This document shows, in pieces, positions 53,882-63,806 of a DNA stretch of 64,000 nucleotides. The notes beneath the pieces are model-generated. The model worked only from the letters and a program-made list of their open reading frames with translations, did not search any database and had not been told where the DNA came from. Source of the DNA: Symploca sp. SIO3C6 (GTDB taxonomy: Bacteria; Cyanobacteriota; Cyanobacteriia; Cyanobacteriales; Coleofasciculaceae); the NCBI GenBank assembly GCA_010692425.1, contig JAAHHJ010000029.1, positions 1 through 64,000 of the forward strand, given 5' to 3'. Position 1 is the first letter of the stretch. Each line of letters begins with the position of its first letter. The position numbers and the translations under genes were made by a program.

Positions 53882-56788
53882 ATGCTCAAGCCAGAACTAA
53901 CTATAGAACCTTACCACATCCAAGGAAATCAACCCTTGCTGCTGGATAATCCCCAGAATATCTGGGTAGTCGTCTCTGGATTTATATCTGTATTTGCCAC
54001 AAAAATTAATCAGAAACAGCCAGAAGGAAATCGCCGTTATCTATTTAGTGTTAGACCTGGTGAAGCTCTATTTGGTATATCTTTATCCTCTAATTTAGGT
54101 ATCTTAGCAGTAGCCCTAGAAAACACAGAACTACGCCAATTTTCCCTACAGGAGTTAGCAGCCCAAGTAGCTAAGAATCAACCTAACGCCATCATGCTGT
54201 TAGAAGGTTGGTTGCAGCATTTGGGTGAAGCCTTACCTGCTACATCTTTAAATAATCAGGCAACTGTAGCGACAGCTTTAGAATTAAGCTACTTTTCCTT
54301 AGAAAAGAATCAAATTCTCAAGCCTTCTCCTACCCAAATTGCCTGGGTGCAGGTGCGCAATGGTAATATTTGTTGGCTAGGGGTAAAAGACCTAAGTTTA
54401 GATAAGTCTTCCCCTCTGTTTCCCCTTGCTAAGGGCATGTGGTTACAAGCAGAGAATTCAACAGAACTCTATAACATCACCACCAAAGAGTGGGATAATC
54501 CTGAACAACTAACAGCTAGTTTAGCAATATTGCACAGATATTTCTGCTGCTACTTGGAATTAGTTGTACAACAGGAGAAAGAAGCACAATTTCGTAGGTT
54601 TCAAGCCAGGGAAAAGTTAAACCGTCAACTAGCAGAGTCAGCCCTGGGTAAATTAGCATCAGTATTGCAACCTCAAGAGGCTCGATTCTTTCAAGAAGGG
54701 ACACCACTGCTAATAGCAGCAGGGGCAGTGGCAAGAGTTAATAAAATTACCATCAAGCCACCAGCGCCAGACTTTGAGCAGCAACCCCTTAAAGATCCTT
54801 TAGAGGCAATTACCCAGACATCTCAATTCCGCACCCGTCGGGTAGCACTCTCAGATGACTGGTGGCGAAGGGAACAAGGGCCTCTACTAGCCTATATGCG
54901 AGAAGATAACTCTCCAGTGGCTTTGCTACCAAATCCAGACAAAGGCAGTAAATATATTTTATTTGACCCAGTAAACAGAAGCCGTACTCCAATCAATAAA
55001 GCAGTAGCTAAAACAATCTGCCCAGAAGCCTACGTATTTTATCGACCATTGCCGCCGTTGGTAAACAACGTTTTGGAACTATTCCTATTTGGGATTAATG
55101 GATACCAAAAGGATATCATCCTGATTGTACTGATTGGAATGATTGCCACGTTTTTGGGAATGTTCACGCCCCAAGCAACCGGGATGCTCGTCGATAAAGC
55201 AATTCCTGATAGTGATCACCTGTTGCTCTGGCAAATGGGACTAGCTCTATTGGCTGCTGCTTTTGGCCAATCAGCCTTTCAGTTGTCCCAAGGCATTATT
55301 ACTCTCCGGGTAGAAAATGTCGCTGATGGCAAATTGCAACTGGCAGTTTGGGACAGACTACTAAAATTAACTCCAGCCTTCTTTCGTCAGTATACTTCTG
55401 GTGATCTAGTAAATCGCCTCTTGGCAATCAACGAAATTCGCAGCCAACTCAGTGGTGCCACCCAACGCACTCTCCTCAGCGCTATCTTTTCCCTACTTAA
55501 TCTGGGACTAATGTTTGTTTATAACGTCAAACTAGCCCTAGTGGGACTGGGTATAACTCTACTGACAGCAATTGTTACATTTTCCTCTGGCGTTCTCCTA
55601 GTGCGTAAAGAACGTCAGCAGGAACAACTAGATGGAGAAATATCTGGTCTGAGTGTACAACTAATTAATGGTGTTGCCAAGCTGCGAGTTGCCGCAGCTG
55701 AAGAAAGAGCATTTGCTGCCTGGGCTCAAAAATATAGCCAGCGCATGAGGCTCGAAGCTGGCATCCAAAGAATTAATGACAGCCTGTCTACCTTTAACGA
55801 GGCACTACCTTTAATTAGTTCTGTGCTGCTATTTTGGTTTGCTGTATTGTTTATGCAAATAGCCCAAGCCAAGGGAAATCCCACTGGCCTCAGTGCAGGT
55901 ACATTTCTCGCCTTTAATGCCGCCTTTGGCACCTTTATCAGCGGTGTTACTGACCTAAGTAATACTCTAACTGACATTATTGGGATTGTACCTCTATGGG
56001 AGAGGGTCAAATCCATTCTCCAAGCTAAGCAGGAATTGGAACCCAACCAGACAGATTCTGGGCGTTTAAGTGGTCATGTTGTTTTAGATCACGTTATCTT
56101 CCGCTATCGGGAGGATGGGCCACTAATCCTTGATGATGTTAGCCTTAATGCTAAACCAGGAGAATTTGTCGCAATTGTCGGGCCTTCAGGCAGTGGTAAA
56201 TCAACTCTGTTTCGCCTGTTGCTGGGCTTTGAGACTCCTAGTAGTGGTACAGTCTATTATGATGGGCAAGATTTAGCTGGCTTAGATGTTACTTCCGTAC
56301 GACGACAGTTGGGAGTAGTGCTGCAAAATGGTCGAGTACAACAAAGCTCTATTTTTGACAATATTACTGGTGGTGCATTAGTAGGTCTTGATCAGGCTTG
56401 GGAAGCAGCGCGCATGGCAGGTTTAGCTGAAGACATCGAGCAAATGCCGATGGGAATGCACACCGTAATTAGTGGAGGAGGAAGTAATCTTTCTGGAGGA
56501 CAAAGGCAGAGGTTATTAATTGCCCGTTCCCTTGTTAATAAACCGAAAATTATCTTGATGGATGAGGCAACCAGTGCTCTCGACAACCGCACTCAAGCAA
56601 TTGTCACTGAGAGTTTAGAAAAGTTGAATACCACCCGCATTGTAATTGCTCATCGCCTTAGTACCATCCGTAATGCCGACCGTATTTATGTTATGGAAAG
56701 TGGGCGTTTAGTGCAAGTAGGCTCCTTTGAAAAACTGGTAAAACAAGAAGGATTATTTGCTCGACTTGCTGCTCGACAGTTGGAGTAA
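53882..56788 (+). CDS. NHLM-type ABC transporter ATPase/permease (ABC2)
   Basis: This 968-residue protein has an extended N-terminus of about 400 residues with a cNMP-like beta fold in its first 110 and no C39 domain, then six transmembrane helices (about 405-700) and an ABC ATPase (Walker A GPSGSGKST, NLSGGQRQR, LMDEATSALD). This long architecture is typical of the second NHLM transporter subunit. It should pair with the C39-containing subunit. The start lies 46 nt after ABC1. Confidence 0.92.
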   Translation: MLKPELTIEPYHIQGNQPLLLDNPQNIWVVVSGFISVFATKINQKQPEGNRRYLFSVRPGEALFGISLSSNLGILAVALENTELRQFSLQELAAQVAKNQPNAIMLLEGWLQHLGEALPATSLNNQATVATALELSYFSLEKNQILKPSPTQIAWVQVRNGNICWLGVKDLSLDKSSPLFPLAKGMWLQAENSTELYNITTKEWDNPEQLTASLAILHRYFCCYLELVVQQEKEAQFRRFQAREKLNRQLAESALGKLASVLQPQEARFFQEGTPLLIAAGAVARVNKITIKPPAPDFEQQPLKDPLEAITQTSQFRTRRVALSDDWWRREQGPLLAYMREDNSPVALLPNPDKGSKYILFDPVNRSRTPINKAVAKTICPEAYVFYRPLPPLVNNVLELFLFGINGYQKDIILIVLIGMIATFLGMFTPQATGMLVDKAIPDSDHLLLWQMGLALLAAAFGQSAFQLSQGIITLRVENVADGKLQLAVWDRLLKLTPAFFRQYTSGDLVNRLLAINEIRSQLSGATQRTLLSAIFSLLNLGLMFVYNVKLALVGLGITLLTAIVTFSSGVLLVRKERQQEQLDGEISGLSVQLINGVAKLRVAAAEERAFAAWAQKYSQRMRLEAGIQRINDSLSTFNEALPLISSVLLFWFAVLFMQIAQAKGNPTGLSAGTFLAFNAAFGTFISGVTDLSNTLTDIIGIVPLWERVKSILQAKQELEPNQTDSGRLSGHVVLDHVIFRYREDGPLILDDVSLNAKPGEFVAIVGPSGSGKSTLFRLLLGFETPSSGTVYYDGQDLAGLDVTSVRRQLGVVLQNGRVQQSSIFDNITGGALVGLDQAWEAARMAGLAEDIEQMPMGMHTVISGGGSNLSGGQRQRLLIARSLVNKPKIILMDEATSALDNRTQAIVTESLEKLNTTRIVIAHRLSTIRNADRIYVMESGRLVQVGSFEKLVKQEGLFARLAARQLE

Positions 56789-56871
56789 TCACTGGTTTTT
56801 AGTCGAACTGAGTTTTTTTTAAGCAATAAGTTTTAAGCAAAAAGCAATAATCAATAAACATAATCGTTTCA

Positions 56872-56937
56872 CTCATTACTTATTACTTATTACTTATTAC
56901 TTATTACTTATTACTTATTACTTATTACTTATTACTT
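56872..56937. repeat. Heptad tandem repeat TTACTTA
   Basis: Nine or so head-to-tail copies of the ATTACTT unit belong to the heptad family seen at 4984, 18172 and 41818. It sits between the second transporter and the HlyD-type adaptor. Confidence 0.9.
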
Positions 56938-56948
56938 AAAACCAGACC

Positions 56949-57140
56949 TCAGTCTTTCCTAAGTAAATCAGGTAGCCATAACAGGATTAGCACCAGCAAA
57001 CAAACTATTAATAAGCCTACAGAATAACTGACATTGCTACTTGCATTCGGTGTACTTTGCAACAAAACCTGAAAGTTAATCCAGTTGTTACCAATCAAGT
57101 CTTGAAGTGAGCTTATAATGCCAATAAAAACTATATCCAT
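56949..57140 (-). CDS. Possible small single-pass membrane peptide
   Basis: A 63-residue frame on the opposite strand contains one strong hydrophobic helix (SVGLLIVCLLVLILLWLPDLL). No family is recognised. It lies between ABC2 and HlyD. It could be an immunity or accessory peptide but has no clear ribosome site, so it is weak. Confidence 0.35.
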   Translation of the reverse strand: MDIVFIGIISSLQDLIGNNWINFQVLLQSTPNASSNVSYSVGLLIVCLLVLILLWLPDLLRKD

Positions 57141-57355
57141 AGATTTAATCTTGAGTGCATTTCAAATTGACAAAATTTTTGGGAGAAAAAACATCTTATT
57201 CACTGAAATTATAGCAAGTGCACCAAATTCCCGCACTACACATTTACAATAATACTTTGTTTCTAGTTTATTTCTTATTTATTACGTAAATCAATTAACT
57301 ATAATAACTAATTTTTTAGTTAATTGTGTAAATATTAGGGGTATTGTTTAGCACC

Positions 57356-58804
57356 ATGGAAGTCAACGAAAAAAAGAACATTTTCAGAGAAAACTCACTA
57401 GAGCGGTTATCTTCGCCAGAACGACTTGATCAGCTCCTACAAGTAGTTAGTCGCCGAGACTGGTTGCCTCTAGGTAGTTTAGGGGCATTGATAGTAGTAG
57501 CGATTATTTGGAGTATCTTTGGTCGAATTCCAGTAAATTTTACAAGCAAAGGAGTGCTAATTCGTCCCCACCGAGTTGTCAATGTAGACTCCCCTATTTC
57601 AGCACAGTTAAAGGAACTTAAGGTAAAAATTGGAGATTGCATCAAGAAAAACGAGGTGTTGGCAACAATTGATCCCTCTGATCTCAAGCAAAAACTCAAT
57701 CTAGAGCGTGCTAAACTTCTAGAGTTACAGTTGCAAGAACGTGAAGCGAACTCACTCCAGGTTCAGCGCACTAACCTTGAAAGGAAAACAATCCAGCAGC
57801 AGCGAGACAGTCTACAGAAACGCCTGCTCGATTCTCAAGCTCTGACTCCAGTCCTAAGAAATAAAGGCATAGTAGCAATTCAGCAGCAGCGAACCAGTTT
57901 ACAACAACAACTCCGAGATGCTAAAAATCTAACTAGTATCCTTGAACAGAGAGTCCAGAAGCGCCGTTTTCTATTAAGGGAAGGAGCACTGTCAGAGGAT
58001 ATGGTTCTTCAGGCAGAACAAGAATATCGACAGAGACTACAGAGCATTTCTGTACTTGAAGCCCAGTTAAAGCAACTTGATGTTACCGAAAGTGAAACTG
58101 AGCGAAGATATCTAGAGAACCTCAGCGGTATCTCCCAGTTAGAAGCACAGTTGCAGGAATTAGAGACAAAGGACAAGAGACTCGAACAAGAAAATCTGCA
58201 AGCTTCCAGCAATCGGAAAAATCAAATTGAGGAAGTCAAGCGTAATATTGCTCAGTTTGAAAAGCAATATGATGATAACCGACAGATTAAAAGTCCCCAC
58301 GCTGGATGTATCCTTGAACTTACTGCTAGTTCAGGTTCTGTTCTTAACCAAGGAACTCGCTTGGGTTCGATCCAAGTTGGTGATACTTCTAGTCAGATGG
58401 TAGGGGTTGCCTATTTTCCTGTGGGTGTTGGCAAGAAGATTAAGCCCGGTATGAAGCTCCAAATTACCCCTGACATGGTACATCGTGAAAGGTTCGGTGG
58501 AATTGTTGGTACTGTTACTTCTGTTTCAACTTTCCCAGTTACCAAACAGGGAGCTACTAGTTTGGTGGGTAATGCCGAAGTTGTCGAAGGTTTAATGCCC
58601 CAGGGAAAAGCAATGATTGAAGTGCGTGGTCAATTGCAACTTGATTCTTCTACCCCTAGTGGCTATGAGTGGTCCTCTTCCCAAGGACCATCTAACCTGA
58701 AAATATCTACTGGAACTACTGCTACTACCCGCGTAACTGTAGAAGAGCAAGCACCGATTACTTTTGTCTTGCCCATTCTTCGGGAGTGGAGTGGCTTATT
58801 TTAG
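57356..58804 (+). CDS. HlyD-family membrane fusion protein, NHLM export
   Basis: This 482-residue adaptor has one N-terminal membrane helix (about 39-56), a split biotinyl-lipoyl-like domain (VNVDSPISAQLKELKVKIGD and IKSPHAGCILELTASSGSV), a long coiled coil (about 105-300) and a beta-barrel near the C-terminus. It matches NHLM bacteriocin secretion adaptors. The ATG at 57356 is preferred to the in-frame TTG at 57344. It completes the three-part exporter. Confidence 0.9.
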   Translation: MEVNEKKNIFRENSLERLSSPERLDQLLQVVSRRDWLPLGSLGALIVVAIIWSIFGRIPVNFTSKGVLIRPHRVVNVDSPISAQLKELKVKIGDCIKKNEVLATIDPSDLKQKLNLERAKLLELQLQEREANSLQVQRTNLERKTIQQQRDSLQKRLLDSQALTPVLRNKGIVAIQQQRTSLQQQLRDAKNLTSILEQRVQKRRFLLREGALSEDMVLQAEQEYRQRLQSISVLEAQLKQLDVTESETERRYLENLSGISQLEAQLQELETKDKRLEQENLQASSNRKNQIEEVKRNIAQFEKQYDDNRQIKSPHAGCILELTASSGSVLNQGTRLGSIQVGDTSSQMVGVAYFPVGVGKKIKPGMKLQITPDMVHRERFGGIVGTVTSVSTFPVTKQGATSLVGNAEVVEGLMPQGKAMIEVRGQLQLDSSTPSGYEWSSSQGPSNLKISTGTTATTRVTVEEQAPITFVLPILREWSGLF

Positions 58805-58941
58805 TTAGTTGAGGAAGGGGATTTTCGCTAATCAGTTACCCGCAAGCTAATTGTTTCAAGAGCAGTTGGCGCTGTTTGGGGTTGATAGTTTCTGTAAAGT
58901 TCTGCGAAGATGAGAGAAATAGAAAAATTATTTCACTTTGA

Positions 58942-59406
58942 TTGAAGCTGCCAGTGAAGCCTGATACTCCACCTATATCTACACCCATCCTGAGCGAACT
59001 TTCTACCTTGAGCCAGCCAGATTCGACAAACAGCACTCAAAATCCAGATTCTACTGAGTTAGTAACCAACGAGCCAATTACTGAGCCACAAGAGTCTCAA
59101 TCATTAGAGAAACCTCTACAGGGGAAGTGGGGCATTTTTTGCTCCACTTTTTTTACCATTTTTCTGGCAGAGATAGGAGACAAAACCCAATTAGCTACTT
59201 TACTCATCAGCGCCCAATCTCATTCTCCCTGGATAGTTTTTACAGGTGCGGCTATGGCACTGATTACCACTAGTTTACTGGGTGTACTAATTGGTCACTG
59301 GCTATCTAAACGAGTATCTCCTAAAACTATGGAAACAGCAGCAGGAGTACTTTTATTATTTATTGCTGTGATGTTGCTATTGGATGTTGCCCATTTGGAG
59401 GGCTAA
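58942..59406 (+). CDS. Half-size GDT1/TMEM165 (UPF0016) membrane protein
   Basis: This 154-residue protein has a disordered acidic N-terminus (about 1-65), then three membrane helices with the single conserved motif FLAEIGDKTQLA. Family members transport Mn2+ or Ca2+; most have two such domains. With only one, it probably works as a dimer with a partner encoded elsewhere. The start is uncertain: TTG at 58942 or GTG at 58954. Confidence 0.8.
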   Translation: MKLPVKPDTPPISTPILSELSTLSQPDSTNSTQNPDSTELVTNEPITEPQESQSLEKPLQGKWGIFCSTFFTIFLAEIGDKTQLATLLISAQSHSPWIVFTGAAMALITTSLLGVLIGHWLSKRVSPKTMETAAGVLLLFIAVMLLLDVAHLEG

Positions 59407-59437
59407 GTGCTAGGGGAACACCTATGTTAGTATTAAC

Positions 59438-60514
59438 TTAGTCTTGTAATGCCTTGTTTATGCCTAAGTCTTCACGCCCATGGGGTTCGAGGAGGCTCTT
59501 CAAATCAGGGCCGGAGGGAATAATTCCTCCTGGATTGAGGGGAAACAGATTACCGTAATAGTCGCGCTTGACACTCTCCAAATCGCAGGTATCAGCAACT
59601 CCGGGAAGTTGATACAAGTCACGGAGATAGGAGCTTAAATTTCTATAGTCTTTAATTCTATAACGGTTGCACTTAAAAAGTCCATAGTAGACGATATCAA
59701 AGCGGAATAAGGTAGTGAATAGACGAACATCTGCCAGTGTTACCTTGTTCCCACAGAGATATCTACTCATTTCTAGGGCAGTATCAATCTCATCGAGGGT
59801 GGCAAATAACTCATCGCAGGCTTTTTCGTATGCCTCCTGAGTTTGGGCAAAGCCACAGCGATAGACACCATTGTTTACAGTATGGTAGATCTTTTCATTC
59901 CAGAGATCGATTTTTTCTTTGAGTTCCTTTGGGTAGAGGTTTAATAGGGGATTTTTGGCAAACTCGTTAAACTCCGAGTTCAAGATCATAATAATCTCTG
60001 CACTCTCGTTGTTGACGATTGTCTTTGTCTGCTTATCCCACAACACAGGAACTGTACAACGACCACTGTAGACTGGTTCTGCTAATTCGTAAAGCTCAGG
60101 AAGACTGCGGCAACCTTCTTGCTCTTGGTTAAGTACCCAGATACCTTGATTCGGTGAGGGGGAGGCAATGACAACTGAAATAACATCTTCGAGTCCTTTA
60201 AGCATCCTAACTACAAGAGTACGATGTGCCCAAGGGCAACCAAGTCCAACATATAGGGTGTAGCGCCCTGCTGCTGGTTGGTAGGGGTTTCCTGCTTCTG
60301 TACTAATAAAATTTCTGAATTGGCTACTGGGGCGAATGTACTCTCCTGATTGATTGCGCGGGGCAAGCCTCGACATCATTATCTGCCAAAGGGTTGTCCA
60401 GACAAACTTACCAAGTTTGATAATTAAGCCGGAAGGAAGTGATTTGCCCTTCTTTTTAGTTGGCTGGTTATTGAGATTTTCGTTACCTGGTGTAGAAAAG
60501 GTGGGCTGGGACAT
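59438..60514 (-). CDS. Glutathionyl-hydroquinone reductase (GST-Xi type)
   Basis: This 358-residue enzyme has catalytic motif GLGCPWAHRT (nucleophile Cys) in a thioredoxin-like domain and a helical GST C-terminus with LADVRLFTTLFRFD. It reduces glutathionyl-hydroquinones and matches the YqjG/ECM4 family. The N-terminal 80 residues form a typical extension with a hydrophobic segment. It is convergent with the GDT1-like gene. Confidence 0.92.
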   Translation of the reverse strand: MSQPTFSTPGNENLNNQPTKKKGKSLPSGLIIKLGKFVWTTLWQIMMSRLAPRNQSGEYIRPSSQFRNFISTEAGNPYQPAAGRYTLYVGLGCPWAHRTLVVRMLKGLEDVISVVIASPSPNQGIWVLNQEQEGCRSLPELYELAEPVYSGRCTVPVLWDKQTKTIVNNESAEIIMILNSEFNEFAKNPLLNLYPKELKEKIDLWNEKIYHTVNNGVYRCGFAQTQEAYEKACDELFATLDEIDTALEMSRYLCGNKVTLADVRLFTTLFRFDIVYYGLFKCNRYRIKDYRNLSSYLRDLYQLPGVADTCDLESVKRDYYGNLFPLNPGGIIPSGPDLKSLLEPHGREDLGINKALQD

Positions 60515-60563
60515 GAGCTGATACCAAGTTGTTAATGAGAGTATTAATTGGTTTATATATTGT

Positions 60564-60737
60564 CGAGGATCTCAACCAGTTAATACCTGTCCCCACTGCT
60601 TCAACCCACTCGCCGAAGAAATGGTCATCCTCGGTTTGACACAAATTACAGCAAACTTGCAGATCTCTCAGGCTTTTACTTGTATCTATGATGCCTACAC
60701 CTGTGACCATCTATTACTGCTGACTAGCTGCTTTTAG
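60564..60737 (+). CDS. Possible small CPHC-containing ORF (start unclear)
   Basis: An open frame encodes CRGSQPVNTCPHCFNPLAEE followed by a mixed segment with two more Cys, ending at TAG 60735. The CPHC knuckle suggests metal binding. No ATG/GTG/TTG start is visible before the knuckle, so it may be a remnant of a longer gene. The opposite strand is also open here. Confidence 0.3.
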   Translation, partial: RGSQPVNTCPHCFNPLAEEMVILGLTQITANLQISQAFTCIYDAYTCDHLLLLTSCF

Positions 60738-60739
60738 TT

Positions 60740-60860
60740 TAGCAATTTGCGATCGCATGCAGGCGTTGGCGCTACCGCGCCAATCGCGTTAGCGGAGTGT
60801 GCCGGAGGCTAGCGCGTCTGCTCTATAGCCCTCCGGGCATCCTTCGGCGAGAATAGCATT
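60740..60860. repeat. GC-rich dispersed repeat
   Basis: GCGATCGC and GGCGCTACCGCGCC / GCGTTAGCGGAGTGTGCCGG elements are similar to the stretch at 29080-29110. It is non-coding and typical of extragenic palindromic repeats in filamentous cyanobacteria. Confidence 0.65.
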
Positions 60861-61036
60861 GCCCTTTGGATGAATTGCTGAGTAAGGTTCAGGTTATTAG
60901 ATCTATATATAGAGTCAATATACTAAATAAGGCATAAAATCCACTATATACAGTGTTTTGTCTCCTTGAGTCAAGTTCCTTTTTGTAGAATGTTGTTAAC
61001 CCTTAGGGTTAATAACTTTTTTTGATACCTGCTAAA

Positions 61037-61372
61037 ATGGATATTGTATATAAAACGAAGAGACTTGAAAAAGAGTGCAATAACCAGAAACTTTTGGAGA
61101 AAAAGTATGGTTCAAAAAGAGCAAAACGCATTCAACAACGACTTTACGGTTTACTTTCTGCCAACGTACTCGAAGATATGCGTAATTATCCAGGAAGATG
61201 CCATGAGTTACGTCATAACCGCAAAGGACAGTTATCACTGGATTTAGATCATCCCTATCGGCTTATATTTGAACCAGCAAATGAACCAATTCCGAAAAAA
61301 CTAGATGGTGGCATCGATTGGACTAAAGTAACTGCTGTTAGAATTCTTGGTGTGGAGGATACCCATGAGTAA
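61037..61372 (+). CDS. HigB-like toxin (RelE/ParE superfamily)
   Basis: This 111-residue basic protein is of the RelE/ParE fold (HELRHNRKGQLSLDLDHPYRLIFEPA is typical of HigB-type "plasmid maintenance system killer" toxins). It would cleave mRNA on the ribosome. ATG 61037 is chosen over TTG 61022. Its stop overlaps the antitoxin start (ATGAGTAA), showing tight coupling. Confidence 0.88.
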   Translation: MDIVYKTKRLEKECNNQKLLEKKYGSKRAKRIQQRLYGLLSANVLEDMRNYPGRCHELRHNRKGQLSLDLDHPYRLIFEPANEPIPKKLDGGIDWTKVTAVRILGVEDTHE

Positions 61373-62462
61373 TAATATTCAGAATCAATTTGTGCCAGAT
61401 TATGTTTCCCTTCCTGGAGAAACTCTCGAAGAGGCTCTAGAAGAAAGGGGAATGACGCAGGCTGAATTAGCAGAAAGGATGGGTAGACCCAAAAAGACAA
61501 TTAGTGAGATTATTAATGGTAAGGCAGCGCTAACTCCTGACACAGCATTACAACTAGAACTAGTCTTAGGAATTCCTGCTAGTTTTTGGAATAATCTGGA
61601 AAGAAACTATCAGGAGGCTCTGGCACGTTTGACTCAGAAAGAACGCTTAGTTAAACAAGTAGTATGGCTTAAGCAAATACCTGTTAAGGAGATGATTAAG
61701 CTGAGATGGATTGAGTCCTATAAAGATAAAGTTGAACAGTTGCGGGAAGTGCTAAATTTTTTCGGCGTTGCCTCCCCTGAACAATGGGAGCAGTTTTGGG
61801 GTGGCATTCAGGTAAACTTCCGTAAGTCTAATGCTTTTGAAAGTAATTTTGCTGCCGTTACCGCTTGGTTGCGTCAAGGAGAAATTGAAGCAGCTAAGAT
61901 TGATTGTGCTAATTATAATGCTAGTCAGTTTAAAGCAGCACTGCAACAAATTCGAGCCTTAACAGTTGAATCCCCTGAGGTATTTCAAACAAAACTAGTG
62001 AATTTATGTGCTGCTGCTGGTGTGGCTGTTGTGTTCGTACCTAAACTACCTAAAACTAGGGCTTCTGGGGCAACACGCTGGTTGAATCCGAATAAGGCTT
62101 TAATTCAACTAAGTCTGCGTTACAAAACTGATGATCATCTGTGGTTTTCTTTCTTCCATGAAGCTGGACATATTTTGCTACATGGCAAGCGGGATGTCTT
62201 TCTAGAGGATAACGGTATTGAAACTACCGATAAAGCAGATAAGGAACAGGAGGCGAATCTATTTGCTGCTAACCTATTGATTCCACCAGCAGAATTGAAG
62301 CGATTTATTGAATCAGATCAGTATCGTAGTATACCGGGGATTAAAAAATTTGCTAGGGAGATTAGCATTGCACCGGGGATTGTAGTCGGTAGACTACAGT
62401 ATGATGGAATTTTACCACGTAATCATGGTAATAAACTCAAGTGTAAATTGGAATGGGTTTAA
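61365..62462 (+). CDS. HigA-type antitoxin fused to ImmA/IrrE peptidase
   Basis: This 365-residue protein has an XRE helix-turn-helix (about 19-72; MTQAELAERMGRPKKTISEI) and a C-terminal ImmA/IrrE-type zinc peptidase with HEAGH at 265-269. Its start overlaps the toxin stop by 8 nt. The peptidase arm suggests the antitoxin could respond to DNA damage or phage signals by cleavage, as ImmA does; that is inference. Confidence 0.9.
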   Translation: MSNNIQNQFVPDYVSLPGETLEEALEERGMTQAELAERMGRPKKTISEIINGKAALTPDTALQLELVLGIPASFWNNLERNYQEALARLTQKERLVKQVVWLKQIPVKEMIKLRWIESYKDKVEQLREVLNFFGVASPEQWEQFWGGIQVNFRKSNAFESNFAAVTAWLRQGEIEAAKIDCANYNASQFKAALQQIRALTVESPEVFQTKLVNLCAAAGVAVVFVPKLPKTRASGATRWLNPNKALIQLSLRYKTDDHLWFSFFHEAGHILLHGKRDVFLEDNGIETTDKADKEQEANLFAANLLIPPAELKRFIESDQYRSIPGIKKFAREISIAPGIVVGRLQYDGILPRNHGNKLKCKLEWV

Positions 62463-62565
62463 TATCGAAGATGTTGAATTTATAAATAAATATCAGTAGT
62501 AGTCATCTACTACTACATCCTAGCTATTTCCAGTTTGATAAACTCTTCTAATTATTCGATATTTT

Positions 62566-63597
62566 TTAATTCACAAATCTTATAGGTCTATTAAATTTAC
62601 CATTTTCATCGCGGAAAGATTCGCTATTATCAAAACCAAAATAATTTACAAATCTTCTAGTAAATAATTCTAATAACGACTCGTTATCATCATTTTTGTT
62701 GATGACTTGTCTGTATTCTAGGATATCTGATTGAACCGGGTAACCATGCTCTGCTCCAAAAATTGGGTCTCGGTTACCTGAAAGCAGACTTATCTTCTTT
62801 GTTCCTGTCATTGTCATAGTTGCCAGCATACTTTTATAAGGAAGTCCCTGGTTCCATACATATTTCAAACCTCCAATCTGACTTTCAAAGAACTTTACAA
62901 AATCTCTATATAAAAGGCTTTTATTTCGTTTATTAATATATTTCTCAATCCCAACCATAAACTCACAGTGACCATTCCAAGAGATTTGAATTCTGTAATC
63001 AGGTCTACTTTTTGAGCCTACCTGGTATTCATTTATGAGACCATGCTCATTTGATCTCGTATAATTTTTTTGAATACTCGCTTGATATTTTTCACAATCC
63101 ATATACTGCAAGCTATTTACCAATCTGCGAATTTCTGGTGCTGTAGGGTCTATACTATCGTTAGATATTGTCAGTGGCGTTAAGCTAAAAATAATCCAGG
63201 CACGATTTTGAGTAAATTCTCGCCATTCCTGTTGTCTAGATTCAATAAATCTTGAGCCATCAATTTGATTTGAATTTGAAGATAGACTAAGTTGTTGAGA
63301 AATCCATGTTTCATGCTCCCTTTTCATCTCCCGTAGCTTCTCTACAGTCCATTCAATAATTGGTTCTTTATCTATCTTGCGGTGACAGGTAGGGCACAAC
63401 AATATCAAATTTGAGTATTGATCTCTTTCTTGAGAAGTTAAGTGATTTGTGCCGCGAGGTCCGTTAGTAGATTTAGCAACAATATGTGCCATTTCACCAA
63501 TTGTATCCTCTGGTCCATTAGCCGTCAGTTCAATTTTGCAGACAGCACATCGAAATCCAGAACGTCCCCAAAGTAGTTTTATGTCTAATTATTTCAT
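62566..63597 (-). pseudogene. HNH-endonuclease-like gene with in-frame stop at codon 3
   Basis: From ATG 63597 the frame reads M K stop, then continues LDIKLLWGRSGFRCAVC, followed by GPEDTIGEMAHIVAKSTNGP and LILLCPTCHRKID. The paired Cys motifs and AHIVA form an HNH domain. The C-terminal 200 residues have no recognised fold. If translation starts at 63492 instead, the first CxxC is lost. The TAA at 63589-63591 therefore looks like a nonsense mutation. Confidence 0.6.
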
Positions 63598-63806
63598 AAT
63601 TTTATCGCTGCAGCAAACCCTTCAACTGCTTCAAAATAACCAGAACATCATACAATTAATTCCTACGACTTTGCCGTGATAAATCCTCCGACAGAGCATA
63701 CAGATAAAAACTTCTCTTCCCCAAATTTTACTAACTTAGAAAACACCCACCTTTCATTTTTAATCGAACAATGAACCATGAACAATTCACAATGAACAAT
63801 AAACCC

